Positions 9,163 through 18,040 are shown, numbered from the stretch's first letter. The stretch: 64,000 nt of DNA from Bryobacteraceae bacterium (GCA_019748195.1 JAIEPW010000056.1:1-64000); one strand, 5' to 3'. A program made the numbers and translations. The notes: a model not told the origin generated them from the letters alone.

Positions 9163-9711
9163 GTGGCGGGCGACGATGCCATCCGCGAGTTCCAGCGCAC
9201 GGGCGATGAGACGATCTTCCGGGAGCTTGTGCTCACATATCAGAAGCGTGTCTTCTGGGTGGCTCTCTCCGTCCTCGGTCCGGGTGGCGACGCCGAGGCC
9301 GAAGAGGTGACGCAGGAAGCCTTTCTGGCGGCTTTCCGTCATGCGGGTCAGCTTCGCGACGAGGGGGCCTTCGCCGCCTGGCTTTGCCGGATCGCCTTCC
9401 GGATCGCCGTGGACCGGCGGAAACTGGCGCGACGGCGCATGCCGCACCTGGGTGAGGACACATTGTCCCGAATCGCAGCCCCGGCAGACACAGAGGCGGG
9501 GGTTCTCGCCGCCGAGCAACAGGCGGCGGTCCGCGAGGCTGTCGGGAAGCTACCCGACCTCTACCGGGCGATCGTGCATCAGTACTACTGGCTGGAACTG
9601 CCCTTGGAGGAGATCGGAACGAACACGGGCATTCCGGTGGGAACACTTAAGAGTTACCTGGCGCGAGCGCGGGAGCAGATTCGCGGGAGGCTGGCATGGA
9701 AGAAGATCTGA
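9163..9711 (+). CDS. ECF-type RNA polymerase sigma factor
   Basis: The 182-residue protein begins with GTG directly after the preceding stop. Sigma region 2 lies at about residues 20-85 (FRELVLTYQKRVFWVA, then EEVTQEAFLAAFRH) and region 4 at about 125-178 (LPDLYRAIVHQYYWLELPL, then GIPVGTLKSYLARARE). It lacks regions 1 and 3, as usual in the extracytoplasmic function group. It would direct core polymerase to a small regulon. It forms a unit with the DUF6249-like gene before it and overlaps the small membrane protein gene after it by 16 bases; that small protein is the likely partner controlling it. Confidence 0.92.
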   Translation: MAGDDAIREFQRTGDETIFRELVLTYQKRVFWVALSVLGPGGDAEAEEVTQEAFLAAFRHAGQLRDEGAFAAWLCRIAFRIAVDRRKLARRRMPHLGEDTLSRIAAPADTEAGVLAAEQQAAVREAVGKLPDLYRAIVHQYYWLELPLEEIGTNTGIPVGTLKSYLARAREQIRGRLAWKKI

Positions 9712-9965
9712 TCCGGCAGGCATACGCCGCCGTTCCCAGGCCCGAGCCACGGCCGTTTCTCGCCGGGAGAATCGCAGCGGCGCGAAAGAAGCGACGTTTC
9801 CCAAGGATTCTGGCAGCGTACTGGATCGCGGTGCTGATCCTGTGCGCGTCGATTCTGCCGCTGCCCGTGACGCTGATGCTGGCCCCGGCCGCGGGACTTC
9901 TGCTGGCGCTTCCCGGCCTGCGCCATACGCTTTCCTGCTGGGCGATCCCGCTTCTGCGGGAATAA
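9696..9965 (+). CDS. Very small membrane protein coupled to the ECF sigma factor (possible anti-sigma)
   Basis: The frame overlaps the sigma factor gene by 16 bases and encodes 89 residues. An amphipathic, arginine-rich N-terminal part (about 1-35, ending AARKKRRFPR) is followed by two hydrophobic segments (about 38-56 and 58-74). The layout of a cytosolic N-terminus plus membrane anchor is what a minimal anti-sigma factor would need. There is no HxxxCxxC zinc motif, so it is not a ZAS-type anti-sigma. The function is inferred from position only. It ends two bases before the convergent methyltransferase gene. Confidence 0.65.
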   Translation: MEEDLIRQAYAAVPRPEPRPFLAGRIAAARKKRRFPRILAAYWIAVLILCASILPLPVTLMLAPAAGLLLALPGLRHTLSCWAIPLLRE

Positions 9966-9966
9966 C

Positions 9967-11094
9967 TTACTCGCGCCGGAGCCTGACAATGCTTTCGATG
10001 TGATACGTCTGCGGAAACAGGTCGATCATCGCCACGGATTCGATACGGTACCCTCCCGCGGTGAGGAAGGACAGATCCCGCGCCAGCGTCGCCGGATCGC
10101 AGGACACGATCGTGATCAGGTTGGGTCTTAGCCGAAGCAACTGCCGGGTGGCGATTTTCCCCAACCCCGCCCGCGGTGGATCGGCGAGGATGAAGTCCGG
10201 CGCCTCTTCCAGTCTGGCCAGATATTCCTCCACCCGCTCCTTCACCACCCGCACACCGCGAGCGGCGCGTCCGGCGTTGTACTCCAGATCTCGGGCCGCG
10301 CTCTGGATACTCTCCACCGCGGTGACATCCTGGAACCTTCTCGTAAGCTCCAGCGAAAACAGCCCGACCCCGGCGTAGAGGTCCACGGCGGAGGCTCCGT
10401 TCGCATCGCCGATCGCCGCTTCCGGGAGCCGGTCCACCAGAAGGCGGTTTACCTGGAAGAAGGAGTCGTGGCTGACACGGAAATCGAAGCCGCGGGCGTT
10501 GTAATCCAAGTACGGGTCCGCGGCGCCGGGGATCATCTCCGCGCACCAGTCGAAGAACCAGCGCGCCGGCTTACGGTCCGTCTCCAGCACGTTCAACTGC
10601 ACCTTCTCGCCGTTGGTGAATAACTCCACGGTGCGCAGGAACCCCGGAAAGCGGGAATCGTTGCGCATCTTCCAGAGGGCCTGGATCGCGGCTTCCACGG
10701 GCTCCCAGGAGATGGGGCACACGCGGGTGGGAATCAGATCGTGCGTGCCCCAGGCCATGTACCCGATCCCCGAAGCGGCCAGCCGCACCTGCACGCGATT
10801 GCGATATCGCCACGGACCGGCGGTAATCGCCTCGATCTCGCCGGTCCAGTCGATCTTGCCGACGCGCCGCAACTGCTCGCGCAAGATGTCCACCTTGCCG
10901 GCCACCTGAAATTCGTAACTGGCGTGTTGGTAATGGCAGCCGCCGCAAGCGCCGAAGACAGGGCATGGCGCGTCCTGGCGTGCTTGGTTGCGCGTCAGCA
11001 GCTCCTGAACACGGCCCCGCAGCAGATCGCTTTTCGCGCTGGCGATTTCCACCCGCGCCGATTCGCCGGGCAGCAGGAACGGCGTCAACACCAC
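9967..11094 (-). CDS. 23S rRNA (uracil-5)-methyltransferase, RlmD/TrmA family
   Basis: The enzyme makes 5-methyluridine in RNA using S-adenosylmethionine. An iron-sulfur cysteine set is visible near residues 43-52 (PCPVFGACGGCHYQH) plus a later Cys in TRVCPI, as in RlmD. The SAM site is VDLYAGVGLFSL, ADPPRAG follows, and the catalytic cysteine is in IVSCDPATLARD. The first usual start codon is the GTG at 11094 (375 residues). However, the upstream in-frame codons read VYGGESLARLDGR, the expected first part of the TRAM RNA-binding domain, so the true protein probably starts further up at a rare codon (see findings). RlmD and RlmC-like specificities cannot be separated by eye. Confidence 0.88.
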   Translation of the reverse strand: MVLTPFLLPGESARVEIASAKSDLLRGRVQELLTRNQARQDAPCPVFGACGGCHYQHASYEFQVAGKVDILREQLRRVGKIDWTGEIEAITAGPWRYRNRVQVRLAASGIGYMAWGTHDLIPTRVCPISWEPVEAAIQALWKMRNDSRFPGFLRTVELFTNGEKVQLNVLETDRKPARWFFDWCAEMIPGAADPYLDYNARGFDFRVSHDSFFQVNRLLVDRLPEAAIGDANGASAVDLYAGVGLFSLELTRRFQDVTAVESIQSAARDLEYNAGRAARGVRVVKERVEEYLARLEEAPDFILADPPRAGLGKIATRQLLRLRPNLITIVSCDPATLARDLSFLTAGGYRIESVAMIDLFPQTYHIESIVRLRRE

Positions 11095-11184
11095 GCGCCC
11101 GTCCAGCCGGGCCAGCGATTCGCCGCCGTAAACCCATTTTTCCGCGTGCAGTTCGTTTACGATAGGAACTTACCCCCACTAAGC

Positions 11185-12174
11185 ATGAAAGCACGAGTCT
11201 TCTCCGGCATCCAACCCACCGGGAGCCCGCACATCGGAAATTACCTGGGCGCGCTCAAGAACTGGGCCCGGATGCAATACGACTTCGAGAGCATTTACTG
11301 CATCGTCGATCTGCATGCCATCACCCTCTACCAGGACCCGAAAGAACTGCGGCAGAAGATCGAGGAACTCGCCGGGATGCTGCTGGCGATCGGCATCGAT
11401 CCGCAGCACTCCTCGCTGATGGTGCAGTCCTCCGTGCCGGAGCACGCCGAGCTCGCCTGGATGCTGACCTGCGTAACTCCGGTGGGCTGGCTGGAACGCA
11501 TGACCCAGTACAAGGCCAAGGCCGCGGCGCAGGAGACCGTCGGGGACGGCCTGCTGCAATATCCGGTATTGATGGCGGCGGACATCCTGCTGTACAACGC
11601 GGCGAAGGTTCCCGTGGGCGATGACCAGTCGCAGCATCTGGAGCTGACGCGCGATATCGCGCAACGGTTCAACTCGTTGTATGGCGAGGTGTTTGTCATG
11701 CCGGAGACGCGCCTGCCCGAGGTGGGCGCGCGCATCATGGGGCTGGACGATCCGGAGAAGAAGATGTCGAAGTCGACGCCGGGTTCCGCCCACGCGATCC
11801 ACTTGCTGGATCCTCTGGATCAAGTGCGGAAGAAGATCATGCGCGCCACCACGGATTCGAATCCGGCAGTGGATTTCGAGACCATGGGTCCGGGCGTGCG
11901 CAACCTGCTTTCCATCTATCAGGCGTTTACGGAGACTGCGACCGATCGCATGGCCGGCATCTTCGGGGGAATGCGTTACGGGGATCTGAAGAAGACCGTG
12001 GCCGACGCGGTGATTGCCTCGCTGGAGCCGCTGCAGCAGCGCTACAAGGAGATCACCTCGGACCCGCATTATGTTTCCAAGGTGCTGGACGCCGGCGCGG
12101 AACGCGTGTCGCCGTGGGCTCGCGAAACGGTGCGGGAAGCGAAGAAGGCGATGGGCCTGTACACCTCACGCTGA
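11185..12174 (+). CDS. trpS: Tryptophan-tRNA ligase
   Basis: Charges tRNA-Trp with tryptophan. The ATG at 11185 gives 329 residues, the normal length for the bacterial enzyme; a longer frame from 10741 would run through the methyltransferase gene and is rejected. The class I signature HIGH appears as PHIGN at residues 15-19 after SGIQPTGS, and the KMSKS loop appears as KKMSKSTPGS near residue 195. The conserved GDDQSQHLELTRDIA segment is also present. It diverges from the methyltransferase gene across a very short gap and converges with the ABC-F gene, overlapping it by nine bases. Confidence 0.97.
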   Translation: MKARVFSGIQPTGSPHIGNYLGALKNWARMQYDFESIYCIVDLHAITLYQDPKELRQKIEELAGMLLAIGIDPQHSSLMVQSSVPEHAELAWMLTCVTPVGWLERMTQYKAKAAAQETVGDGLLQYPVLMAADILLYNAAKVPVGDDQSQHLELTRDIAQRFNSLYGEVFVMPETRLPEVGARIMGLDDPEKKMSKSTPGSAHAIHLLDPLDQVRKKIMRATTDSNPAVDFETMGPGVRNLLSIYQAFTETATDRMAGIFGGMRYGDLKKTVADAVIASLEPLQQRYKEITSDPHYVSKVLDAGAERVSPWARETVREAKKAMGLYTSR

Positions 12175-14082
12175 GCGCTCCTCCAGGGCCGCGGCGGCCT
12201 GCTCCCATTCCGTGGTGAGCTCCTCCAGGCGGGCGCGGCGCGCGTTCAGCAACTGCGAGATCCGCTGCGTTTCCTCAACTCCGCGGAAGGACGCGAGCTC
12301 GCGCTCGCATGCCGCGATTTCGGCCTCCGTCCGCGACACTTCTTCCTCGATCTCCGCGCAGCGATCCTCGAGATGCTTGCGTTTGATCGGGTTCAGGCGC
12401 TTCTTCGCGGGCTCGGCGATCGCCGCCGTCTCGCCGTTGCGGACCGCGGGGGCGTACTCTTCCACCACCGGATCGGCGATCCCGGCCTTGCGCCTTAGGT
12501 ACTCCTCGTAGTTGCCCGGGTACGGGGTAACCGCGCCACCCTCCACTTCGAAAACGCGGGTCGCCAGCTTGTCGATGAAATAGCGGTCGTGCGAGACCAG
12601 CACGACGGTGCCGCCGAAATCCGCCAAGGATTCGAGCAGCACATCCTTGGCGCGCATGTCGAGGTGATTCGTCGGTTCGTCCAGCAGCAGGAAGTTAGAG
12701 GGCTGCAGAAGAAGCCGGGCCAGCGCGTATCGATTCCGCTCACCGCCGGAGAGCACGCCGATCCGCTTGTAGACATCGTCCTCGGTGAACAGGAAGCAGC
12801 CGAGCAGGGAGCGCAGCTCGGTTTCCGAACGGCGCGGCGCCATCTCCCGGATGTCGTCGAGCAGCCGGGCGTCTGTGTCCAGCTCCTTGTACTGATCCTG
12901 CGCGAAGTAATCCGGCTCCACGTTATGCCCGATCCGGTACTGGCCGGCTGTGAGAGGCTCCGTACCGGCCAGGAGCTTGATCAGGGTGGACTTGCCGGCG
13001 CCGTTCACGCCGACCAGGGCGATGCGGTCCCCCCGCTCGATTACGAAGTTCACGTTCTCCAGAACCTTCTTGGCGCCGTAGCTTTTCGCTACTCCTGTGA
13101 ACTCGGCCACGATACGCCCGCTGGGCTTGGGCTGCGGGAAGGAGAAGTGGATGGTCTTCTCCTCGTTGGGCAGCTCGATGCGCTCGATCTTCTCCAGTTC
13201 CTTAATGCGGCTCTGCACCTGCTTGGCCTTGCTTGCCTTGTAGCGGAACCGTTCGATGAAAGCTTCCAGATGCTGGATGTGCTCCTGCTGGTTGCGGTAT
13301 TCGGCCTCGAGTTGCTCGCGCCGCTGCTGCTTTTGCGCCAGGTACTTTTCGTAATTGCCCGGATAGAACCACACCTTCTTGTTCCAAATCTCCACGATCC
13401 GGTTCACAGTGACATCCAGGAAGTAGCGGTCGTGGGAGATCAGGACGAACGCGTTGGGGTAGTTGGAGAGATAGCCCTCCAACCAGTTGCGAGCCTCCAG
13501 GTCCAGGTGGTTCGTAGGCTCGTCCAGCAGCAGCAGGTTTGGCTTTTCGAGCAGCAGCTTCGCCAGCGCGATCCGCATCTGCCAGCCGCCGGAAAATTCG
13601 CTGGTGTCGCGGCCCCAGTCCTCCTTGCGGAAGCCGAGTCCGTTGAGCACCGCGCCCGCCTGGGCCTCGATGGAGTAGCCGTCGCGAGCCTGGTAGTGCG
13701 TGTCGATGTCGTGGAGGCGATCCGCGAGCTTCCGGTACTCCTCGCCGGCGGAGTCCAGGTCACCCAGGCGGTGGCCGATGTCTTCGCGCTCGCGGTCCAT
13801 GGCTTTCAGGTCGTCGAACACCGAAAGACACTCGTCGAACACGCTACGCCCCTCCAGCGCCAGGCCATCCTGCGCCAGGTATCCCATGGTGATCCCGCGC
13901 ATGGAGGTCAGCGTTCCGGCGTCCAGTTGCTCCGCTCCACTCAGGATCTTCAGCAGGGTGGACTTTCCGGTCCCGTTGCCGCCGACAATGCCGACGCGGT
14001 CCTTGGGCGTCAGCAGCCAATCGAGGTTTTCGAAGAGGACCTTGTGGCCGAAGCGCTTCGCGGCGCCGGAGAGCTGGATCAT
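12166..14082 (-). CDS. ABC-F family ATPase (Uup/YfmR-like)
   Basis: This 638-residue protein has two ABC cassettes and no membrane part. Walker A sites are GGNGTGKST near residue 36 and GVNGAGKST in the second half; signature motifs are SGGWQMRIALAKLLL and SGGERNRYALARLLL; both Walker B sites read LLLLDEPTNHLD. An interdomain linker rich in charged residues (about 240-310) and a C-terminal coiled coil (about 560-635, LEDRCAEIEEEV) fit the Uup or YfmR groups, which act on the ribosome or on DNA. I chose ATG 14082 because MIQLSGAAKRFG is the family's normal start. AGGA directly abuts this ATG, so the ribosome site is atypical. The end overlaps trpS by nine bases, tail to tail. Confidence 0.93.
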   Translation of the reverse strand: MIQLSGAAKRFGHKVLFENLDWLLTPKDRVGIVGGNGTGKSTLLKILSGAEQLDAGTLTSMRGITMGYLAQDGLALEGRSVFDECLSVFDDLKAMDREREDIGHRLGDLDSAGEEYRKLADRLHDIDTHYQARDGYSIEAQAGAVLNGLGFRKEDWGRDTSEFSGGWQMRIALAKLLLEKPNLLLLDEPTNHLDLEARNWLEGYLSNYPNAFVLISHDRYFLDVTVNRIVEIWNKKVWFYPGNYEKYLAQKQQRREQLEAEYRNQQEHIQHLEAFIERFRYKASKAKQVQSRIKELEKIERIELPNEEKTIHFSFPQPKPSGRIVAEFTGVAKSYGAKKVLENVNFVIERGDRIALVGVNGAGKSTLIKLLAGTEPLTAGQYRIGHNVEPDYFAQDQYKELDTDARLLDDIREMAPRRSETELRSLLGCFLFTEDDVYKRIGVLSGGERNRYALARLLLQPSNFLLLDEPTNHLDMRAKDVLLESLADFGGTVVLVSHDRYFIDKLATRVFEVEGGAVTPYPGNYEEYLRRKAGIADPVVEEYAPAVRNGETAAIAEPAKKRLNPIKRKHLEDRCAEIEEEVSRTEAEIAACERELASFRGVEETQRISQLLNARRARLEELTTEWEQAAAALEERSA

Positions 14083-14135
14083 TCCTAAATCATTGTGACC
14101 CGGATCGCCCGCGCCGTGCGCGGTTTGCCGCTTTC

Positions 14136-14570
14136 CTACTGGCCGAGGATCTGGAAGGTTGTGGTGCCCGGAACACGCACCTTGGAGTACACCGCCTCCC
14201 ATTCCTTGTGGCCGGCCGAGGCGCCGTACGCCTGGAAGGAAGCTTCATCGGCGAATTGCATACAGGCGCCGTGCTTGCGCTGCAGCATCCGCGCGGTGAC
14301 GGGCACGTCTTCGCCGGCCGTCAGCTTCTTGCGCGCTTCGGGGTCCACGTTGCGCAACTGGGCCTGGTTCAGCGGATTGCGCAGCTTGCCGTGCCAAACC
14401 TTCTCAAGACCCTTCACCTTGCCGGGCAATTCGTCGGTGGCCTTTGCGAACGCCGCCCAATCGGCTTCGGCCGCCGTGTCCACCACGGTAAAGGCGAAGC
14501 AGTGCAGAACTTTCTTTTCGCCGGCGGAGAGCAGCGCGGCGGAGGTCAACAACAGCAGGCAGAATCTCAT
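14136..14570 (-). CDS. Secreted Dabb (stress-responsive A/B barrel) domain protein
   Basis: The ATG at 14570 overlaps the tmk stop by four bases (ATGA), and starts a signal peptide (MRFCLLLLTSAALLSAGE). The mature part is a single Dabb domain of the ferredoxin-like dimeric barrel type: VLHCFAFTVVDTAAE, then LPGKVKGLEKVWHG, and C-terminal HKEWEAVYSKVR. The length is 144 residues. Dabb proteins bind or transform small molecules, but the substrate cannot be inferred here. It is the last gene of the housekeeping operon and seems functionally unrelated to it. Confidence 0.8.
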   Translation of the reverse strand: MRFCLLLLTSAALLSAGEKKVLHCFAFTVVDTAAEADWAAFAKATDELPGKVKGLEKVWHGKLRNPLNQAQLRNVDPEARKKLTAGEDVPVTARMLQRKHGACMQFADEASFQAYGASAGHKEWEAVYSKVRVPGTTTFQILGQ

Positions 14571-15223
14571 ACCTTGATCTTCCTTTCGATCAGCGCCTGA
14601 ACAGCGCTCCAAACTTCTTCCGCAACCTGGGGGATGGCGCGCGATGCATCGATCACCTGGAAGCGCGCCGGCTCGTCGGTGGCGATGCGCAGATACTCGG
14701 CTCGCGCCCTCTTGTGAAACGCGATGTCGCGGTTGTCGATGCGAGCTTCCCCCCCGTCCCCGCGCTGGTTTCTTTGACGCGCCCGAGCGAGTCCCGTCTC
14801 GACATCGATGTCGAAATACAGCGTCAGGTCCGGCACCAGGCCGCGGCAGGCGATGCGGTCCACCTCGAGAACGGTGTCCGCCCCCAGGCCGCACGCCGCC
14901 CCCTGATAAGCCAGCGTGGAATCGGTGAAGCGGTCGGAAACCACCATGCGGCCTTGCCGCAGCGCCGGCAGGATGCGCTCGTCCACGTTCTGCGCGCGCG
15001 CGGCGAACACCAGAAGCAGCTCCGTAACCGGGCTGATCTCGTGGTTGGCGGGATCCAGGAAAATGCGCCGGATCTGCTGGCCGATCGGTGTTCCTCCGGG
15101 CTCCACATTCGCCAGCGCGTCATATCCGCCGGCCTCCAGGCGCTCCAGCAGAAGCCGGAATTGCGTCGATTTGCCGGAGCCGTCACCGCCCTCCAGAGTG
15201 ATGAACAGGCCCCGCTCAGTCAT
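14567..15223 (-). CDS. tmk: Thymidylate kinase
   Basis: Phosphorylates dTMP to dTDP with ATP. The 218-residue protein has the P-loop GGDGSGKST at residues 12-20, the conserved VEPGGTPIGQQIR, the DR(F/Y) motif as VSDRFTDSTLAYQG, and a C-terminal lid segment rich in arginine. The start overlaps the end of the uracil-DNA glycosylase gene by eight bases, and the stop overlaps the next start by four, so translation is coupled along the operon. Nothing about it is odd. Confidence 0.96.
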   Translation of the reverse strand: MTERGLFITLEGGDGSGKSTQFRLLLERLEAGGYDALANVEPGGTPIGQQIRRIFLDPANHEISPVTELLLVFAARAQNVDERILPALRQGRMVVSDRFTDSTLAYQGAACGLGADTVLEVDRIACRGLVPDLTLYFDIDVETGLARARQRNQRGDGGEARIDNRDIAFHKRARAEYLRIATDEPARFQVIDASRAIPQVAEEVWSAVQALIERKIKV

Positions 15224-15953
15224 AGACGAAGTGGAGCACTTTCTTCAGGTCTTCCCAGGCCTCACGCTTGGCGTTCTGGTTGTAGGGCCGCAGCAGGTAG
15301 CTGGGGTGGTAGGAAACCATTACGGGAATATCGCGCCACTTGTGCCAGTTGCCCCGGAGTTTGGTGACCCCTTCCTTGGCCCCGAGCAGCGCCTTCGCGG
15401 CGGTGCCGCCCAGCGCGCAGATCGCTTTCGGCCGGATGGTCATCAACTGGCGGAACAGAAACTGTCCGCAGGTGGCCATTTCGTCCGGCTCCGGCGTCCG
15501 GTTCTGCGGCGGGCGGCACTTCACGACATTGCAGATATACACGTTGGAGCGAAACAGCGGAATGCCTTCTTTCTTCGCCGTGCCTTCGATCATCTGCGTC
15601 AGCAACTGCCCGGCGCGGCCCACAAAAGGGACCCCTTGTTCGTCTTCATCCGCGCCCGGACCCTCGCCCACGAACACCAGCTTCGCCTCCGGATCGCCGG
15701 AGCCGAACACGATCCGGTTCCGTTCCAGGCACAGGCGGCAGCGCTTGCAGTCGCCGATATCCTCGAGAATGCGCGGCAGCGTGTCGCCTTCGGGGGCGAT
15801 CGACGGCAGCGGCGCGGTGTTCCGCGCGGGCGCAATCTCGCGAACCGAAGCGGCGGCGGGCGCCGCTTCAGGCGCACGCGGGTTCACGTACAGGTCCTTG
15901 ATCCCCAGATCGCGCAAGTAGACAAGCCGTTCCTGAAGCTGATCGCGATTCAT
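15216..15953 (-). CDS. Uracil-DNA glycosylase, family 4 (iron-sulfur type)
   Basis: Removes uracil from DNA in base-excision repair. The 245-residue protein has an N-terminal extension of about 75 residues that includes an Ala/Pro-rich linker, then the family 4 core: the cluster pair C-x2-C in DCKRCRLC, motif GEGPGADEDEQGVPFVG, a further pair of cysteines in NVVKC and MATC, and the C-terminal HPSYLLR. The extended N-terminus is common in members from soil bacteria. The ATG overlaps the coaBC stop by four bases. Confidence 0.95.
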   Translation of the reverse strand: MNRDQLQERLVYLRDLGIKDLYVNPRAPEAAPAAASVREIAPARNTAPLPSIAPEGDTLPRILEDIGDCKRCRLCLERNRIVFGSGDPEAKLVFVGEGPGADEDEQGVPFVGRAGQLLTQMIEGTAKKEGIPLFRSNVYICNVVKCRPPQNRTPEPDEMATCGQFLFRQLMTIRPKAICALGGTAAKALLGAKEGVTKLRGNWHKWRDIPVMVSYHPSYLLRPYNQNAKREAWEDLKKVLHFVYD

Positions 15954-17164
15954 CGGGCGGCATGCCGCGCCAGGCGGAGCTTCAGGATCTGATCGAAAAT
16001 GCGGTCGGCGATTTCGCGCTTGGAAGCGCGCGGGACCTTGATGTTCTCCCCGGTACGCAGGATCAGCACCACCTCGTTGTGATCGCTCTCGAAGCCGATC
16101 CCTTCCTGCGAGACGAGGTTCGCCACCAGCATGTCGCAGTTCTTGCTGGTCAGCTTGCGCCGCCCCTCTTCCACCAGGTTCTCGGTCTCCGCGGCGAAGC
16201 CCACCAGCAGGCGATCGCCCTTTTTCTGGCCAAGCTCGGCCAGGATATCCGGCGTTGGATCCAAATCCAACGACAGGCGGGCCGGAGTCTTCTTCACCTT
16301 CTGGGCCGGAACGGAACTCAGATGATAGTCGGCCACGGCGGCGGATTTGATTATGATGCTCGCCTCTTCGAGATTGGAGATCACGGCGTCGCGCATTTCC
16401 TGCGCGGTCCGAACGCGAATCGTCCGGACGCCGAAGGGATCGGGAAGCTGCACCGGGCCGGATATCAATACGACCTTGGCCCCGCGCGAGGCCGCGGCCT
16501 CGGCCAGCGCGAATCCCATCTTGCCGCTGGACCGGTTCGTGATGTAACGGACGGGATCGAGCGGTTCCTGGGTCGGGCCGGCGGTGATCACAATGTTCTC
16601 GCCGTCCAGGTCGCGCAGCGGATTGCGGTACATCGACACGGCATCGGCGATGCGCTCGGGCTCGGCCATGCGTCCGGGACCGAAGGTCCCGCAGGCCAGC
16701 AGCCCTTCACCCGGTTCGATGATGACGTGGCCGCGCTCCCGCAGCGTCTGCAGGTTGGCCCGGGTCGCCGGGTGATTCCACATATTCGTGTTCATTGCCG
16801 GGGCCAGAAGCACGGGGCCGGTGAAGGCGAGGTATGTGGTAGTCAGGAAATCGTCGGCGTGCCCATGCGCGAGCTTGGCCAGCAGATCGGCTGTCGCCGG
16901 AGCGATCAGGAGCAGTTCGTTTTCCTGCGCCACGCGGATGTGCTCCACGGAACTGGCCAGCGTATCCTCGGCGCTGGCGGAGGAAAAGAGATCGGTGATG
17001 ACCTTACGCCCGGTGAGGGCGGCGAAGGTGAGCGGCGTGACGAACTTACGGGCGGCCCTCGTCATCACCACCTGGACGGCGCAGTCACGCTGCATCAGCG
17101 CCCGCGCGATCTCGGCGGACTTGTAGACAGCGATCCCTCCGCCGACACCCAGGATCACGTTCAT
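15950..17164 (-). CDS. coaBC: Bifunctional phosphopantothenoylcysteine decarboxylase / phosphopantothenate-cysteine ligase
   Basis: Catalyses two successive steps of coenzyme A synthesis. The 404-residue protein has the CoaC flavoprotein half first: GVGGGIAVYKSAEIAR at the N-terminus, the active-site His in SVEHIRVA, PAMNTNMW, and the cysteine in ACGTFGPGRM. The CoaB half starts near residue 185 with TAGPTQEPLDPVRYITNRSSG and includes VADYH and KVKK motifs. It sits in the widely conserved order gmk-rpoZ-coaBC, with a gap of four bases after rpoZ. Confidence 0.97.
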   Translation of the reverse strand: MNVILGVGGGIAVYKSAEIARALMQRDCAVQVVMTRAARKFVTPLTFAALTGRKVITDLFSSASAEDTLASSVEHIRVAQENELLLIAPATADLLAKLAHGHADDFLTTTYLAFTGPVLLAPAMNTNMWNHPATRANLQTLRERGHVIIEPGEGLLACGTFGPGRMAEPERIADAVSMYRNPLRDLDGENIVITAGPTQEPLDPVRYITNRSSGKMGFALAEAAASRGAKVVLISGPVQLPDPFGVRTIRVRTAQEMRDAVISNLEEASIIIKSAAVADYHLSSVPAQKVKKTPARLSLDLDPTPDILAELGQKKGDRLLVGFAAETENLVEEGRRKLTSKNCDMLVANLVSQEGIGFESDHNEVVLILRTGENIKVPRASKREIADRIFDQILKLRLARHAAR

Positions 17165-17168
17165 GGCA

Positions 17169-17411
17169 TTAGGCTTCCTGCTCGATGGCCTCGGTCATGC
17201 GCAGCGGATCGTCATACTTCACCAGCCCGCGGCGGACCTCTTCCATCGCGGTTACCGTGGGCTTCTTCGAAGCAGTAGGAAGAAACGGACGGGCGCCGTT
17301 CTGCAGTTGGCGGGCGCGCTTCGCCGCCACGATAATGAAGCGATAGGCGCTGGTCTCGGGATCGTCCGGAATCGCGAACGCCGCTGCCTGCCGTGCCAGT
17401 TTCTCAGCCAT
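17169..17411 (-). CDS. rpoZ: RNA polymerase omega subunit
   Basis: The 80-residue protein matches omega by size, by the helix AYRFIIVAAKRARQLQNGA, and by its position between gmk and coaBC, which is conserved in many bacteria. Omega helps assemble and stabilise core polymerase by holding the beta-prime subunit. It overlaps the end of gmk by eight bases. The late part (TAMEEVRRGLVKYDD) is the usual second conserved element. Confidence 0.93.
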   Translation of the reverse strand: MAEKLARQAAAFAIPDDPETSAYRFIIVAAKRARQLQNGARPFLPTASKKPTVTAMEEVRRGLVKYDDPLRMTEAIEQEA

Positions 17412-18033
17412 TCTGATGAACCTCTTTTTCGTGCTTCTCGAAGCTGTCCAATATCGGCCGCACCTGTGCTTCCATCCGGTTGCGCCGGGCGCGTTCCGCC
17501 GTCACGATCGAAATCAGCCGCTGCGCTGACTTCTCCACCTGGTCATTCACCAGGACATAATCGTAGTGCGGATAGTTGCGGATTTCCTCGGCCGCGTCCC
17601 GCAGCCGCCTCTGAATCACCGCTTCAGAATCCTGAGAACGGGCTCGCAATCTCTGCTCCAACTCCGCCCGCGACGGAGCAAGAATAAAGATCGATACCGC
17701 GTCCGGGACCTTCTCCCTTAATTGTCGCGCACCCTGAACGTCGATGTCGAGTACCAGGTCATAGCCGCCGTCGCGAGCCTTGGACAACTCGTTCACATGG
17801 GTCCCGTAGTAGTGTCCAAATACATCAGCCCATTCGAGAAACTCTTCGTTGGCGATCATCCGCTCGAACGTCTCGCGGCTCACAAAGTGATACTGTTCGC
17901 CGTTTCTTTCCCCATCGCGCGGCGGTCGGGTGCTGTAGGAGACGGAAAAGCGAAGCGCGGGGACCTTCTGCATTAGCTCCGCCACCAGGGTGGATTTTCC
18001 GGAACCGGACGGCGCGCTGATTATAAAGACCAT
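17404..18033 (-). CDS. gmk: Guanylate kinase
   Basis: Phosphorylates GMP to GDP. The 209-residue protein has the P-loop APSGSGKST at residues 7-15, the GMP-binding block SVSYSTRPPRDGE, EFLEWADVFGHYYGT, and the conserved DIDVQGARQL. Length and motif order are normal. It lies seven bases after yicC and overlaps rpoZ, forming the canonical operon. Confidence 0.97.
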   Translation of the reverse strand: MVFIISAPSGSGKSTLVAELMQKVPALRFSVSYSTRPPRDGERNGEQYHFVSRETFERMIANEEFLEWADVFGHYYGTHVNELSKARDGGYDLVLDIDVQGARQLREKVPDAVSIFILAPSRAELEQRLRARSQDSEAVIQRRLRDAAEEIRNYPHYDYVLVNDQVEKSAQRLISIVTAERARRNRMEAQVRPILDSFEKHEKEVHQNG

Positions 18034-18040
18034 GAGGATG

